Origin: Photobacterium sanguinicancri
GTDB lineage: Bacteria; Pseudomonadota; Gammaproteobacteria; Enterobacterales; Vibrionaceae
Direction of reading: 5' to 3'
Assembly: GCF_002265265.1 (NCBI RefSeq)
Contig: NZ_NOIF01000015.1
Location: 1-48,124, forward strand
Length of the DNA stretch: 48,124 bases
Position numbers and translations under genes: made by a program. Below are positions 17,625 through 27,566 of this stretch, piece by piece. The notes beneath the pieces were generated by a model. That model was not told where the DNA came from, ran no database searches, and saw nothing but the letters and a program-made list of their open reading frames with translations. Within the stretch, counting starts at the first letter, position 1, and each line of letters begins with the position of its first letter.

Positions 17625-19844
17625 TTATTTTTGCTGGTTGTCTTTAGTCAGTGTTTTAGCGTTTGATATTTTTTCTTTCACTGGCTTGGTTGTACGTGCA
17701 GCTAACTTATTTGCCAATGAGTGTAGCTCGGGCAGCATACGATGGATTAAGTGTAATTGCTGTAACACCATACGTGCAGAGGTACAGTCCTCATCACGCC
17801 ACTGTCCTAAACGTTGTTCTAACTCATTGTCGCATTCTGGTGCTGCCGCGCAGACATTACCTGCCAGTTGGGTAGATAAGCAATCTAGCTGAGAGTGAAT
17901 ATAACGGTGAGCTTGTGCCACTAGTTGATGGGTATATTCTTCATCTAAACGGGTTCTATGTGCACCTAATGCCGAAATGTAGCTCAACATGGCATGGTTT
18001 AGCGTTAAGAAGCGAAAACACTCATCGGTTGCCATGCGGTAGCGTCCGGGTTCTGCCAGCATATTACTGATAGCAGTGCTAAGTTGTGCATCGGTATTGT
18101 GAGCATCGCGTCGAGACACACGGTACTGCAAACTGTCTTTTTTACCAATTCGATATTGGCCGATGATTTGACCTAGATAATCGCGATTAGCGGTGATCGC
18201 CGACGACATTACATTATGTAGTCGATTCGCTTGCCAGTCGGGCAGGATATAACTCACCGCCAATACCGCCAGCAAACAGCCAAGTAAAGTATCGCCCAAG
18301 CGAGGCAGAATTACCGCAAACCCTTCACCCAGTTGGTTGAAACAAAAGAGAACAAGTAAGGTGATAAAGGTTGTCGCTAAACCGTAACGAACAGTCCGAA
18401 AAGCAAAGAAAAGCACGCCAGCCAGTACCATGAGTACCAGTTGTCCTTCTTGTCCTGGGAATAAATAGAGCAGCGGAATACCAACGAGCAAGCCTGCTAA
18501 TGTCCCCGCAACTCGCTGTACCAGTTTTTGGCGAGTGGCACTGTAATTGGGTTGGCAAACAAAGAGCGTGGTTAACAATATCCAGTAACCACGTTCAAGA
18601 TCTAATGCTTGAATACAGCCATAACCAACTACGAGTGCGATAGCCATCCGCAGGGCATGACGAAATAAGATTGAATCTGGCGTAAATTGGCCGATAAAAC
18701 GCTGCCATAACTCTTTCATGCTGCGCGCTTCGGTGTCAGCCAATTCAATATCATCACCTGTCTGAGCCACGTCAGGGTTACTGACATTTGATAACTGGCG
18801 TTCAACCGTCGCAAGGTTGTTAAACAGGTATTCCAGTTGGCTCAGAAATACTCGCCACTCAGGATTTTTCTGCGCTTTAAGATAATTCAATGACTCTTGC
18901 AGTTCGTCCAAAGCACGTACGCTTTCCGCGCCATGTCGATACTGTTTTCCCATGGATAAAGCTTGCGATATTTCACGACAGGCATTGGCTTGCGATGTAA
19001 GCAAGCGTTGGAAGCGAAACAGTACGTCACTGCGATGAAACGCCGCAGCGAGATCTTGGTAGCGATAATGGGATGAGCTGGCGCGTTCGTGAATGTCTTG
19101 CGCCAAAAAGTAGATCTTTAAGAATTTATCGCCGGTTTGGTTCGGCTGACCACGACGGGCACGGTGCAGCAGTGTGGCTTTGGCATTATTTAAAGCTGTA
19201 ACAACACGGGCATTTTTACTGGCAGCTTCAAGGCGTAGTGGCTGAGGAACCATGTCTAAGACTGGTTCAAAGAGCTTACTTTTACTGTCTAAATAGTGGG
19301 CAAATTCATTAAATACCCCTGCCAAACTTTGCTGTACGGGTTGGTTAGGCCACAGTAATTGCCATGTCAGCGACAGCATGCCGTACCAGCTTGCACCTGC
19401 AATCAGTAATGTGGGTTGATACCAAAGGTTAGGGCTGTTTTCAGCGCCTAGCATGGTATATACCGCCAATAGTAGCGAAGCAAAAGCAATACTTGCGTAA
19501 CGAGCCCCCATTGCCCCTAGCATGATGAAACCAAAGGTTGAAACGAATAAGCCTATTGCAAACAGCCATGGGGTATCGAACAGTAACTCAATAGAAAGCG
19601 AAGCGACCAAAAAACACACCAGCGTCATGCTTTGCGCTTTGATGCGACCTCTGAGGTTATCATCCGTTTCGGCTAATGCAGATGCAATAATACCAAGCAC
19701 TAACGGGGTAACTGCCGTGGTTGCTTCCCAATACCAGCACGGTAACGCCACACCAACGAGTGCAATAAAGACGCGAATGCTGTAGTTGATACGGTCGTTA
19801 GCCCAATAGCGGCCTAATGTTAGTTTGAAGCGGCTGTTCTGCAT
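17625..19844 (-). CDS. yccS: YccS/YhfK-family inner-membrane protein (FUSC-like)
   Basis: Length 739 aa, near the roughly 720 aa of E. coli YccS. Two clusters of hydrophobic helices (about 20-165 and 395-530) flank a large soluble segment, and a second soluble region forms the C-terminus: the duplicated plan of the YccS/YhfK and FUSC/aromatic-acid exporter families. The segment YWILLTTLFVCQPNYSATRQ is the conserved core of the second membrane block. Function is not established in the family. It is divergent from helD, and helD is followed by mgsA; in E. coli yccS, helD and mgsA are also near neighbours, which supports the name. The C-terminus is lysine rich. Confidence 0.85.
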   Translation of the reverse strand: MQNSRFKLTLGRYWANDRINYSIRVFIALVGVALPCWYWEATTAVTPLVLGIIASALAETDDNLRGRIKAQSMTLVCFLVASLSIELLFDTPWLFAIGLFVSTFGFIMLGAMGARYASIAFASLLLAVYTMLGAENSPNLWYQPTLLIAGASWYGMLSLTWQLLWPNQPVQQSLAGVFNEFAHYLDSKSKLFEPVLDMVPQPLRLEAASKNARVVTALNNAKATLLHRARRGQPNQTGDKFLKIYFLAQDIHERASSSHYRYQDLAAAFHRSDVLFRFQRLLTSQANACREISQALSMGKQYRHGAESVRALDELQESLNYLKAQKNPEWRVFLSQLEYLFNNLATVERQLSNVSNPDVAQTGDDIELADTEARSMKELWQRFIGQFTPDSILFRHALRMAIALVVGYGCIQALDLERGYWILLTTLFVCQPNYSATRQKLVQRVAGTLAGLLVGIPLLYLFPGQEGQLVLMVLAGVLFFAFRTVRYGLATTFITLLVLFCFNQLGEGFAVILPRLGDTLLGCLLAVLAVSYILPDWQANRLHNVMSSAITANRDYLGQIIGQYRIGKKDSLQYRVSRRDAHNTDAQLSTAISNMLAEPGRYRMATDECFRFLTLNHAMLSYISALGAHRTRLDEEYTHQLVAQAHRYIHSQLDCLSTQLAGNVCAAAPECDNELEQRLGQWRDEDCTSARMVLQQLHLIHRMLPELHSLANKLAARTTKPVKEKISNAKTLTKDNQQK

Positions 19845-20161
19845 GGTTTTGATGAGTTCTTATTCGTAATGAAGAAAGGTTACACAACAATTCATCGCGC
19901 GACTAAACGTGGAGTCGATGAAGAGGACAAATATATCAAATATAGGGGCTTTTTGCTTTTCTTCAGCATAAAAACCGCATAGAAAATGAAAGTATTTGGT
20001 GGGTGATATGAGGTATTTCGTCAATTTTAGGTCAGAAGGCTATGGTGAAGTCTGAGTTCTTGGTAATCTCTAGTTCCGTTTTAAACCCAACAGCTAGTAT
20101 TAAATACTGGATGTGAAATATCACGCAGTGCGTGTAATGACTCAGTGTTTCAGAGGACAGG
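19845..20161. other. 317-bp divergent promoter region, yccS / helD
   Basis: No gene is seen. Visible features are the 13-base palindrome AGTATTAAATACT (20096-20108) and the dyad CACGC-AGT-GCGTG (20122-20134), both within 70 bp of the helD start. The AT-rich stretch at about 19930-20000 is a likely promoter area for yccS. No known regulator site was identified. Confidence 0.5.
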
Positions 20162-22252
20162 ATGAGATTAAGTGCCAACTGGTTTGCCCAATGGTTAGTA
20201 CAAGGCGACTTTTACAGTATCGAATTGCAAGAAAATAGCCTGATTCTTGATAGCCAAACTGAAACAGAAATGCTTCCTTTTGACGAGTGGGATGGCGCCA
20301 TTACTGTTCACCGTGGTGTGATGTGGGGGTCATTAGAATTAACGTCAGCTGATCAACAATACTGCTGGACAGTACATGGTCTACCGTGGCGCCATTGTAA
20401 AGTGTTCGCTAATTATCTACTGAATGCTTACCGCCAGTGGGCACATAATCGCGTTGATAAATTAGATGCTGCAATTCCCCAAATGATGACCCAAATTCAG
20501 TCTTTCACGGAACAAAAAGGCTACTTACGTCGTTCAGCACATATTGCTTTGCATCAGTCTTTGAATGAGCAACTTGCAGAGACCGAACTCACCTCTGAAT
20601 TGGCGACGGCATTTCGTCCACATGCACTTGAAACTATCGCGCCTTGGTTAGACGATAACCAAGAGTGGGTGGTGCAAACTAACAGCGAATGGCTTGAATC
20701 GGAATCTGAAAAATGGTCGTCGTGGTTCGATCAATTTGAGTCTTCGCCGCTAAACCCCTCGCAACGTGAAGCTGTACTGATTAACCAAGATCATAATCTT
20801 GTTCTAGCGGGAGCAGGAACAGGCAAAACCAGTGTGTTGGTGGCGCGTGCTGGTTATTTAATTGCCGATCAGCAAGCGCATCCTGAAGATATTTTGATGC
20901 TGGCATTTGGCCGTAAAGCCGCAGATGAAATGCGTGAACGCCTAAGTACCAAAGTGAATAATGCCATCAAGGTTGCGACATTTCACAGCTTAGGTACGCA
21001 AATCATTCAAGCTGTGGAAGGTGAGCGTCCCAATCTTTCTCCCTTAGCCTTGGATGACAAAGCACGCGCAGCATGGATTGGCGCAATGCTAAAAAGCCAG
21101 TGGCAAAATGCCGCATCAAGTAAACGTTGGCAAAAGCACTTAACCCAGTGGCGTATTCCCGGCTTTAAAGCTGATAATTCATTAGAGCAACAGGCGAGTA
21201 ATGAGCAGCTGATCGCTTGGGTATGGCGACATATTGAGTTACTCGGCCAGCGTAGTGGTGTAAAGAAAACCGAATTAATCGAGACGATTGAGCTAAGTGA
21301 TAAAGAAGCGTCTCATGGCAGAATGAAATCAGAACTGTCACTGCTTTGGCCATGTTTTCGGGCCTATGAACAGCATTTGAAAACCAACAAAGAAATCGAT
21401 TTTAATACCATGATCCAGCTGGCAACTGAATATGTGGCAGACGGAAAGTTTGTACCGCATTGGAAATTTATCATGGTAGATGAATACCAAGATATTTCAC
21501 CTCACAGGTTAGCGTTAATTGAAGCCTTGTGTAAAAGCGATGTGGAACGGGCTGGTAACGCGACTTTGTTTGCTGTCGGAGATGATTGGCAGGCCATTTA
21601 CCGTTTTGCGGGTGCAGATGTGAACCTGACAACGGGCTTTGAAGAGCGTTTTGGTGATTGCCATATTACGCAGTTAGAAACGACGTATCGCTTTAACAGT
21701 ATGATTGGTGAAGTCGCGAATACCTTTATCCAGCAAAACCCAGAGCAAGTAGCTAAATCACTCACCAGCTTTAAAAAGCAAAAGCGCAAAGCGGTGACCC
21801 TGTTATGCCAAGATTTGCTAGAACAAGAATTGGTACAGTTGGCCAGTCAACATGAAAAGCCAGTCTCTGTTTTATTGCTTGGCCGTAATAATAATCAACG
21901 TCCTGAGCACTTGAGTCGTTGGCAAGAAAAATGGCCACAACTGAACATTCAATTTATGACCTGTCATGCCAGTAAAGGGCGTGAAGCTGATTACGTGTTT
22001 ATTATTGATGTGAACAAGGGGATCTTCCCCGCGCCAGATCGTGAGACGGGTTTAGCAGCTTGTTTGCAAGCGCGCAATGAAGCTTTTAGTGATGCAGAAG
22101 AACGCCGTTTGTTTTATGTGGCATTAACACGTGCGAAGAAGCATGTGTGGGTTTGTGCGGATCAAGACAAAGTATCACCGTTTGTACAAGAATTGATAGA
22201 TGACAGTTATTCGGTGCTGAATAAAATTAAGCGTACTAAAAAAGCAAGTTAA
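20162..22252 (+). CDS. helD: DNA helicase IV (UvrD/Rep superfamily 1)
   Basis: Length 696 aa (E. coli HelD 684). An N-terminal HelD-specific region (about 1-190) precedes the SF1A helicase core. Motif I (Walker A) is AGAGTGKTS at 216-224, motif II is DEYQD at 440-444, and later motifs include VGDDWQAIYRFAGAD, TYRFN, TCHASKGREAD and VALTRAKK. It unwinds DNA 3' to 5' and is thought to act in recombination and repair. AGAGGA lies just before the ATG. The gene stands between yccS and mgsA, as in enterics, and ends at a strong terminator. Confidence 0.93.
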   Translation: MRLSANWFAQWLVQGDFYSIELQENSLILDSQTETEMLPFDEWDGAITVHRGVMWGSLELTSADQQYCWTVHGLPWRHCKVFANYLLNAYRQWAHNRVDKLDAAIPQMMTQIQSFTEQKGYLRRSAHIALHQSLNEQLAETELTSELATAFRPHALETIAPWLDDNQEWVVQTNSEWLESESEKWSSWFDQFESSPLNPSQREAVLINQDHNLVLAGAGTGKTSVLVARAGYLIADQQAHPEDILMLAFGRKAADEMRERLSTKVNNAIKVATFHSLGTQIIQAVEGERPNLSPLALDDKARAAWIGAMLKSQWQNAASSKRWQKHLTQWRIPGFKADNSLEQQASNEQLIAWVWRHIELLGQRSGVKKTELIETIELSDKEASHGRMKSELSLLWPCFRAYEQHLKTNKEIDFNTMIQLATEYVADGKFVPHWKFIMVDEYQDISPHRLALIEALCKSDVERAGNATLFAVGDDWQAIYRFAGADVNLTTGFEERFGDCHITQLETTYRFNSMIGEVANTFIQQNPEQVAKSLTSFKKQKRKAVTLLCQDLLEQELVQLASQHEKPVSVLLLGRNNNQRPEHLSRWQEKWPQLNIQFMTCHASKGREADYVFIIDVNKGIFPAPDRETGLAACLQARNEAFSDAEERRLFYVALTRAKKHVWVCADQDKVSPFVQELIDDSYSVLNKIKRTKKAS

Positions 22253-22282
22253 CGCGCTAGCAATACAGACAAGATAAAAGAA

Positions 22283-22319
22283 AAAAGCCTTCTCATTGCA
22301 TCAGCAAGAGAAGGCTTTT
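22283..22319. terminator. Bidirectional terminator between helD and mgsA
   Basis: AAAAGCCTTCTC (22283-22294) pairs perfectly with GAGAAGGCTTTT (22308-22319). A-rich and T-rich flanks on both sides let it serve both convergent genes. Confidence 0.88.
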
Positions 22320-22354
22320 GAGTATTTACTCTTTATGATTAACCGCTGCAGTGG

Positions 22355-22813
22355 TTAACTTACACGCTCAGCAAGATAAGCGGCATAATCAGGAATTTCA
22401 ATTTCCACTTCATTATCAAGTAGCGGTGACGTGATTAGAAAGTTGGCACTGGCACGATTAGTCGCAACAGGTACGTTCCAAACACCAGCGATACGTAATA
22501 ATGCTTTGACATCAGGATCGTGTGGTACGGCATTTAATGGGTCCCAGAAGAAAATCATTAGATCAATTTGCCCTTCTGAAATCATGGCGCCTAATTGTTG
22601 ATCACCACCCATAGGGCCGCTGATCATACATTTTACCTCTAGCTCGACTTCCTTTGAAATCATGTAGCCTGTGGTGCCAGTTGCAAACAAATTATGCTCA
22701 CAAAGTTTATCTTTGTGCTCTGTAGCCCAACGCAATAAGTGCTTTTTGTAGTTATCGTGAGCGACCAAAGCGATGTTCTTGCGACGTTGCATAGTGCGTG
22801 TTGTTATTTGCAT
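22355..22813 (-). CDS. mgsA: Methylglyoxal synthase
   Basis: Length 152 aa, identical in length to E. coli MgsA. It converts dihydroxyacetone phosphate to methylglyoxal and phosphate, a bypass of lower glycolysis. The active-site residues are all present: H19, D20, K23, D71 in GPMGGD, D91 in FFWDP, H98 and D101 in VPHDPD. The phosphate-binding region GTTGY (46-50) is intact. AGGTG stands upstream of the ATG. The gene is convergent with helD. Confidence 0.96.
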   Translation of the reverse strand: MQITTRTMQRRKNIALVAHDNYKKHLLRWATEHKDKLCEHNLFATGTTGYMISKEVELEVKCMISGPMGGDQQLGAMISEGQIDLMIFFWDPLNAVPHDPDVKALLRIAGVWNVPVATNRASANFLITSPLLDNEVEIEIPDYAAYLAERVS

Positions 22814-23024
22814 AAATGCACCTAGTTCCTTTCTGTGACGGAATCATTTCACCTATTATTGTTATATGTTAGGTATGAACGATTACTTCTCTAGCCAATT
22901 GTTGATATATCTAATGATATAGCAGGGTATTAATACCAGAGCGTCCTCTCTTCCTACAAGGCAAATACTCAAGAATCATGAACTTGTAATATATTTTTGT
23001 CGATTAGGATGAGCATGAATGAGA

Positions 23025-24131
23025 TCACCGTTTAATTTGGTGATCTGACACATGAAATACAGGGCGAAACTCTGCAGGTGATAACGAATTGGTAATCGTA
23101 TCCTCAGGCAGGTGATTGGGAGTTAATGCTTCAATTTTAGGTGCAAGGTCAATATTACTTGGTTTACCTTCTAAATAACGTACTGCTTGGTCGACAGAGA
23201 GTTTTGCTTGTTGCGCCATTTTATCCGTTGGTGAAAATAGAATCTTTTCACGCAGCAGCCCACGGTATACGCCATGGCTGAGATAGGTTGATACAATCTT
23301 AATCTTGTCGGTTTTATTGTTGGTACGTAATTCACTGATGGCGACTTCGGCTGCCACGGCGCCGCCAACGATATAATCAATGTCAGCGTGGTTATCAAAA
23401 AGCTGCTGGATCAGATCGCGTTGAAGTTCTTTACTGTTATCTGCCCATAATGTCGTTACCACCTCGATGTCTGAGCCAAAAACAGCATCGTTAAAACCGT
23501 CAGAAACGGGTTTAGTACCGCCGCGACGTTTTGGCCCTGGTAACCAAGCAACTTTAACTTTGCCACTGCCTTTTGGGTGGCGTTTTGCTAAAAAGTCACC
23601 GGCTTGTTTACCCATGTAATACCAATCAACCCCCACACGTGCCTTGATTGTTTTACGGATATTAGGGTCGGTAAAATCAAGGTCGTTAGTCATGGCAAAT
23701 ACCGGAATATCACCCGTCAGGCCAGATAGAATACCGTTATATGCATCGCGATCGACCGTGCCTAAAATAATGGCATCGGCTTGCCATTTTTTGCAGGCAG
23801 TTAGCTGGCTTTGTTGTTTTTGTAATTGTGGGTATCCACCGGCCTCAAAAACATTGAGTTCAATACCTAACTGTTTGGCTTGCTGAACCATGCCATAGTT
23901 AATCGACAGCCAGTAAGAATCTTTAAGATGAGGGTAAACCGCACATATTTTCCACGGTTTTAGCGCGCGAGTCAGTGGCTGGTAGTCGATAGCAACACTA
24001 ATGGCATCAGGTGAAAATGGTGGTGTATGACTAAGCACTTCACGCGCATAAACGGTTTTTACCCCCAAAGAGAAGGAAATAAACAGAAACAATAGGGATA
24101 TTAACGGTATTTTTCGCATGGTAGATAGCAT
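23025..24131 (-). CDS. torT: TMAO-binding periplasmic protein TorT
   Basis: Length 368 aa (E. coli TorT 342). A signal peptide of about 29 residues ends in VYA before REVLS. The rest is a sugar-binding-like periplasmic fold, with WKICAVYPHLKDSYW near the start of the domain and GVDWYYMGKQAGDFL in the middle. In the known system TorT binds trimethylamine N-oxide and presents it to the sensor TorS, whose gene is divergent here with an 88-bp gap. The stop codon sits inside a hairpin (AGATCACC/GGTGATCT, 23022-23046), which has no T-run. Confidence 0.9.
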   Translation of the reverse strand: MLSTMRKIPLISLLFLFISFSLGVKTVYAREVLSHTPPFSPDAISVAIDYQPLTRALKPWKICAVYPHLKDSYWLSINYGMVQQAKQLGIELNVFEAGGYPQLQKQQSQLTACKKWQADAIILGTVDRDAYNGILSGLTGDIPVFAMTNDLDFTDPNIRKTIKARVGVDWYYMGKQAGDFLAKRHPKGSGKVKVAWLPGPKRRGGTKPVSDGFNDAVFGSDIEVVTTLWADNSKELQRDLIQQLFDNHADIDYIVGGAVAAEVAISELRTNNKTDKIKIVSTYLSHGVYRGLLREKILFSPTDKMAQQAKLSVDQAVRYLEGKPSNIDLAPKIEALTPNHLPEDTITNSLSPAEFRPVFHVSDHQIKR

Positions 24132-24170
24132 CTAGGCCTAAATCACTGGCAAAATAGTATATCTCTATTC

Positions 24171-24188
24171 TATGGCGTCAGCGCCATA
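24171..24188. promoter_or_regulatory. Dyad in the torT-torS divergent region
   Basis: TATGGCG (24171-24177), spacer TCAG, CGCCATA (24182-24188): a perfect 7-bp inverted repeat 31 bp before torS. It could be an operator for the divergent pair or a leader hairpin. I do not recognise a known site. Confidence 0.4.
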
Positions 24189-24219
24189 ATTGCACATTGA
24201 AAGATAAGTGGTTAGTCAT

Positions 24220-27200
24220 ATGGCGTTCACTCGAAACGGTATTGGTCAAAAACTCCTCTGGGCCTTCTCTGCAATGGCGGGGTTGATGATTATTGCTGTA
24301 TTAATTGGTGTGGCTGGTTTTTCGTTTGTAGCCAAAACAGAGCGAACAGTAATTAATTCTGCTGTTCCTGCGCTGGTGGAAGCACGTCAGCTTTCTGATC
24401 TCAGTACCCGCATCATTTTCTCAGCTCAAGTTTTAGCCCAAGCGAAAGATGAGCAAGATCGTATTAGGCAAGGTCGCGCGTTAACCATTCACATGGAATC
24501 ATTAAAACGAAGCCTCAGTGCGCTAGAACGTTTTTCTTTTGAGCCAGAATTGATGACTCGCTTGGATGACAATATTAAAAAAATTGTCGAAAATCTTGCG
24601 ATGCTGGGCTTGTTGGTCGGTCGTCAAATAGAGCTCCAAGAACTGGTTGATCAATTAAATAATAAAATGAGTTCGGCGACCTCACAAATTGATGCATTGT
24701 CACAATCACAAGTGTCAAATGCCAACACCATTGCAGTCGCTAATGTATCCCGTATTTACGATTTGATTGCGAAAGAAAAGACGAATGATGTTTACAAAGC
24801 GCTTGATAGTTTAGTTGAAGTCGACATGGATTTAACTGAGCGCCTTTTTGAGTTGCGATTTTTATCTTTGCAAGTGATTAATATGCTTGATGATTCGATG
24901 CGATTAGATGATCCTGCAGGGCTAAATGTTCAACAAAAACGCTTTAGTCATGCAGCGAAGGTTATTCAGAATCGCGTTAAATCCGTAGAAGATCCAAGCC
25001 GCTCAGTGCAATTGACCAAACTCGCAGCGACCTTAGATGAAGGTGAGTTGTTATTTGAAAATTTACATCTGTTACTGAAAGCTAAGCAAGATGTAGAGCG
25101 AATGGCTCAGCAGAACTTGGCTTTATTTCAACAAGTGAACAGTACCGTTGACGATATTATTACAACGGCAAATCATAATACGGTACAAGCCGTAACCACA
25201 GTTGATAAGACGTTAACCGCCGCCCGCAATAGCTTAATCGGTATTTCAGCTATTGGTATGTTGGCTCTCGTATTGATCATGTGGCGCTTTGTGTATGCCA
25301 AAGTGATTCGCCGTATGAATGAATATAACCAAGCACTATTGTCGCTAGCGCGTGGTGACTTAGATATCAAGCTAAGGGTAACAGGCGATGATGAGCTAGC
25401 TGAAATGGGACGGGCGATTATGGTTGCGCGTGACACCGCTTACGAGCGTCATCGCCTTGCTCAAGTGGAATCAAAGATTCGTTTTGAATTGCAACAACAT
25501 AAAACGAGCCTTGAGCGTTTGGTTGCAAAACGGACCGGTGAGCTAGAGAAAACAAATGCGAAGCTGAATCAAGAAGTAGACAACCATGCTAAAGCGCGGA
25601 TAGAAGCCGAAAAAGCCAACCGTGCAAAATCAGCTTTTCTTGCCACCATGAGCCATGAGATCCGCACCCCCATGAATGGTGTCTTAGGTACGGCGTCATT
25701 ACTAGCCGATACTGGCCTTGATGATAAACAGTCTAAGTACCTTGCCGTGATTAACCGCAGCGGTGAAAACTTGTTGGATATTCTTAATGACGTGCTGGAT
25801 TACTCTAAAATTGAAGCGGGTCATTTGGACATTCGTCTGAGTGATTTCTCGTTGTGTGAGCTGTTGTCAGATGTTAATAACCTGCTAGAACACCGTGCTC
25901 GTACAAAAAAAATCCGTTTAGTGACGCATGTTGATAACTACATGAATGATCATTGGGTGGGGGATGTCACTCGCATTCGCCAAGTGCTTGTTAATTTGGT
26001 TGGTAATGCGATTAAGTTTACCCACCAAGGTCAAGTGAGCGTTAATGTGGGCATGCACCCTGACATGCCTGATGAAGTGATGTTTCAAGTACAAGACTCT
26101 GGTGTCGGTATTGCAGAGCAAGAGCAAGACGGTTTATTTACCGCATTTCACCAAGCAGAAGATGGACGAAAAACGGTAGGTGGAACAGGGCTTGGCTTAG
26201 CCATCAGTAAACGTATTGTTGAAGCGATGGACGGTGAAATTGGCGCCGATTCTACGGTATCGGTTGGTAGCTGTTTTTGGTTTTCGATCCCACTAGAAGA
26301 GGGAGAAGAAAGTGATTGCGAGTTATACCAGCAGCAAAATGTACAGCCAGCACATGTGTTATTGGTTGAAGATAACCCGGTAAACAGCATGGTTGCTGAA
26401 GGCTTCTTAACACGGCTTGGGCACAGTGTTGTGACCGCGATGGATGGTAAACAGGCGGAAACTATTTATCATCAGCAACAGTTCGATTTGGTCTTTTTAG
26501 ATATTAATCTACCTGATACCGATGGCGTTACCTTACTGGCGCGAATGCGTCATATTGAAGCTAGCAATAAAGAAGCACAGCATGGTAGCGATACGTTAGT
26601 GACGGGGATTACATCGAAAGTAACACCTATGGTCGCTTTCTCTGCGCATGTTTTTCGTGAAGAGGTTGAAGGGTATTTAGCCGCGGGTTTTGCTGGCTTC
26701 TTGCCAAAACCAATCGTCGAGAAAGAACTACGAGAGATACTACATCAAGTCTTGCCTGGATCTACGCGGGTGAATCCAGCTCTAAATATTAAAGAGCATG
26801 GCTGTAACCAGCATCGTCATGCACTGAACGATGCCGTTCATAGTGAAGCGATGACGGCAGCTGTGCCTAATCATGTAATTTTAAACCAAGAGATAAATAT
26901 GCCTGACGCGAATGATATTGCAGATGATTACGCCGCCATTGCGGATGCTCAATGGTTAGATAGCAAAGTACTCGGAAGTGATTTGAAAGTATTGGGTGAA
27001 GTGCAAGTGAAGCGCCTTATTCATCTCTTTACTGATTCATCGAGTGAAACACACAGTAAATTGGAAGATGCGTTTAAAGCAAATGACGCTGCACTGGTCA
27101 CAAGCCTTGCGCATAACTTAAAAGGTGCAGCAGGCACTATGGGGTTAATGCGGCTATATAAGCACTGCCTATATTTTGAAAAAGTAGGTAAATCAGGCTC

Positions 27201-27288
27201 GCTTACACTGCTTTCATTAGATGAGTTAGCCGATACATTCGCAGGGTCGATCACTGAGCTGAAAGCGGTATTCGCACCAGACGAGTAA
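24220..27288 (+). CDS. torS: Hybrid sensor histidine kinase TorS
   Basis: From ATG 24220 the protein has 1022 aa (E. coli TorS 914). Order: transmembrane helix (about 10-32), long helical periplasmic sensor, second helix (about 343-362), HAMP, coiled coil, kinase with phosphorylation site H479 in [12 protein letters not shown] and ATPase motifs GNAIKF and [13 protein letters not shown], receiver domain with D761 in [10 protein letters not shown], and C-terminal HPt domain with H965 in AHNLKGAAG. It is a three-step phosphorelay that senses TMAO with TorT and normally passes phosphate to TorR. A GTG at 24208 is an alternative start. The extra length lies partly between receiver and HPt domains. 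No torR is nearby. Confidence 0.92.
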   Translation: MAFTRNGIGQKLLWAFSAMAGLMIIAVLIGVAGFSFVAKTERTVINSAVPALVEARQLSDLSTRIIFSAQVLAQAKDEQDRIRQGRALTIHMESLKRSLSALERFSFEPELMTRLDDNIKKIVENLAMLGLLVGRQIELQELVDQLNNKMSSATSQIDALSQSQVSNANTIAVANVSRIYDLIAKEKTNDVYKALDSLVEVDMDLTERLFELRFLSLQVINMLDDSMRLDDPAGLNVQQKRFSHAAKVIQNRVKSVEDPSRSVQLTKLAATLDEGELLFENLHLLLKAKQDVERMAQQNLALFQQVNSTVDDIITTANHNTVQAVTTVDKTLTAARNSLIGISAIGMLALVLIMWRFVYAKVIRRMNEYNQALLSLARGDLDIKLRVTGDDELAEMGRAIMVARDTAYERHRLAQVESKIRFELQQHKTSLERLVAKRTGELEKTNAKLNQEVDNHAKARIEAEKANRAKSAFLATMSHEIRTPMNGVLGTASLLADTGLDDKQSKYLAVINRSGENLLDILNDVLDYSKIEAGHLDIRLSDFSLCELLSDVNNLLEHRARTKKIRLVTHVDNYMNDHWVGDVTRIRQVLVNLVGNAIKFTHQGQVSVNVGMHPDMPDEVMFQVQDSGVGIAEQEQDGLFTAFHQAEDGRKTVGGTGLGLAISKRIVEAMDGEIGADSTVSVGSCFWFSIPLEEGEESDCELYQQQNVQPAHVLLVEDNPVNSMVAEGFLTRLGHSVVTAMDGKQAETIYHQQQFDLVFLDINLPDTDGVTLLARMRHIEASNKEAQHGSDTLVTGITSKVTPMVAFSAHVFREEVEGYLAAGFAGFLPKPIVEKELREILHQVLPGSTRVNPALNIKEHGCNQHRHALNDAVHSEAMTAAVPNHVILNQEINMPDANDIADDYAAIADAQWLDSKVLGSDLKVLGEVQVKRLIHLFTDSSSETHSKLEDAFKANDAALVTSLAHNLKGAAGTMGLMRLYKHCLYFEKVGKSGSLTLLSLDELADTFAGSITELKAVFAPDE

Positions 27289-27354
27289 ACAAGAACATAC
27301 TTACCTGCGTTATCATGGCTGAGTATTAGCTCTGTGGCGAATATTTAGCAGGCA

Positions 27355-27397
27355 AATAAGGGCTGGATCGTATAACGCGATCCAGCCCTTATTTTTA
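27355..27397 (+). terminator. Strong terminator after torS
   Basis: A perfect 16-bp stem: AATAAGGGCTGGATCG (27355-27370), 7-base loop, and its complement at 27378-27393, followed by TTTATT. Confidence 0.9.
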
Positions 27398-27472
27398 TTA
27401 TTCTGTTGATGGAATTATTAATGGCGTGATCTGTTGAACAAAAATCACTCTAATAGGTGGATACACTGCTTT

Positions 27473-27517
27473 TGAAATAAATAACCACATAATCACTATA
27501 AATAAGCATTTATTTCA
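27473..27517. repeat. 10-bp inverted repeat upstream of the C69 peptidase gene
   Basis: TGAAATAAAT (27473-27482) and ATTTATTTCA (27508-27517) are perfectly complementary across a 25-base spacer, ending 49 bp before the start codon. It may be a pair of half-sites for a regulator or a leader structure. Confidence 0.4.
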
Positions 27518-27566
27518 TGTAGGTTGAATAAAAATTCAAACAAATTATCCATCATGGAGAGATACG

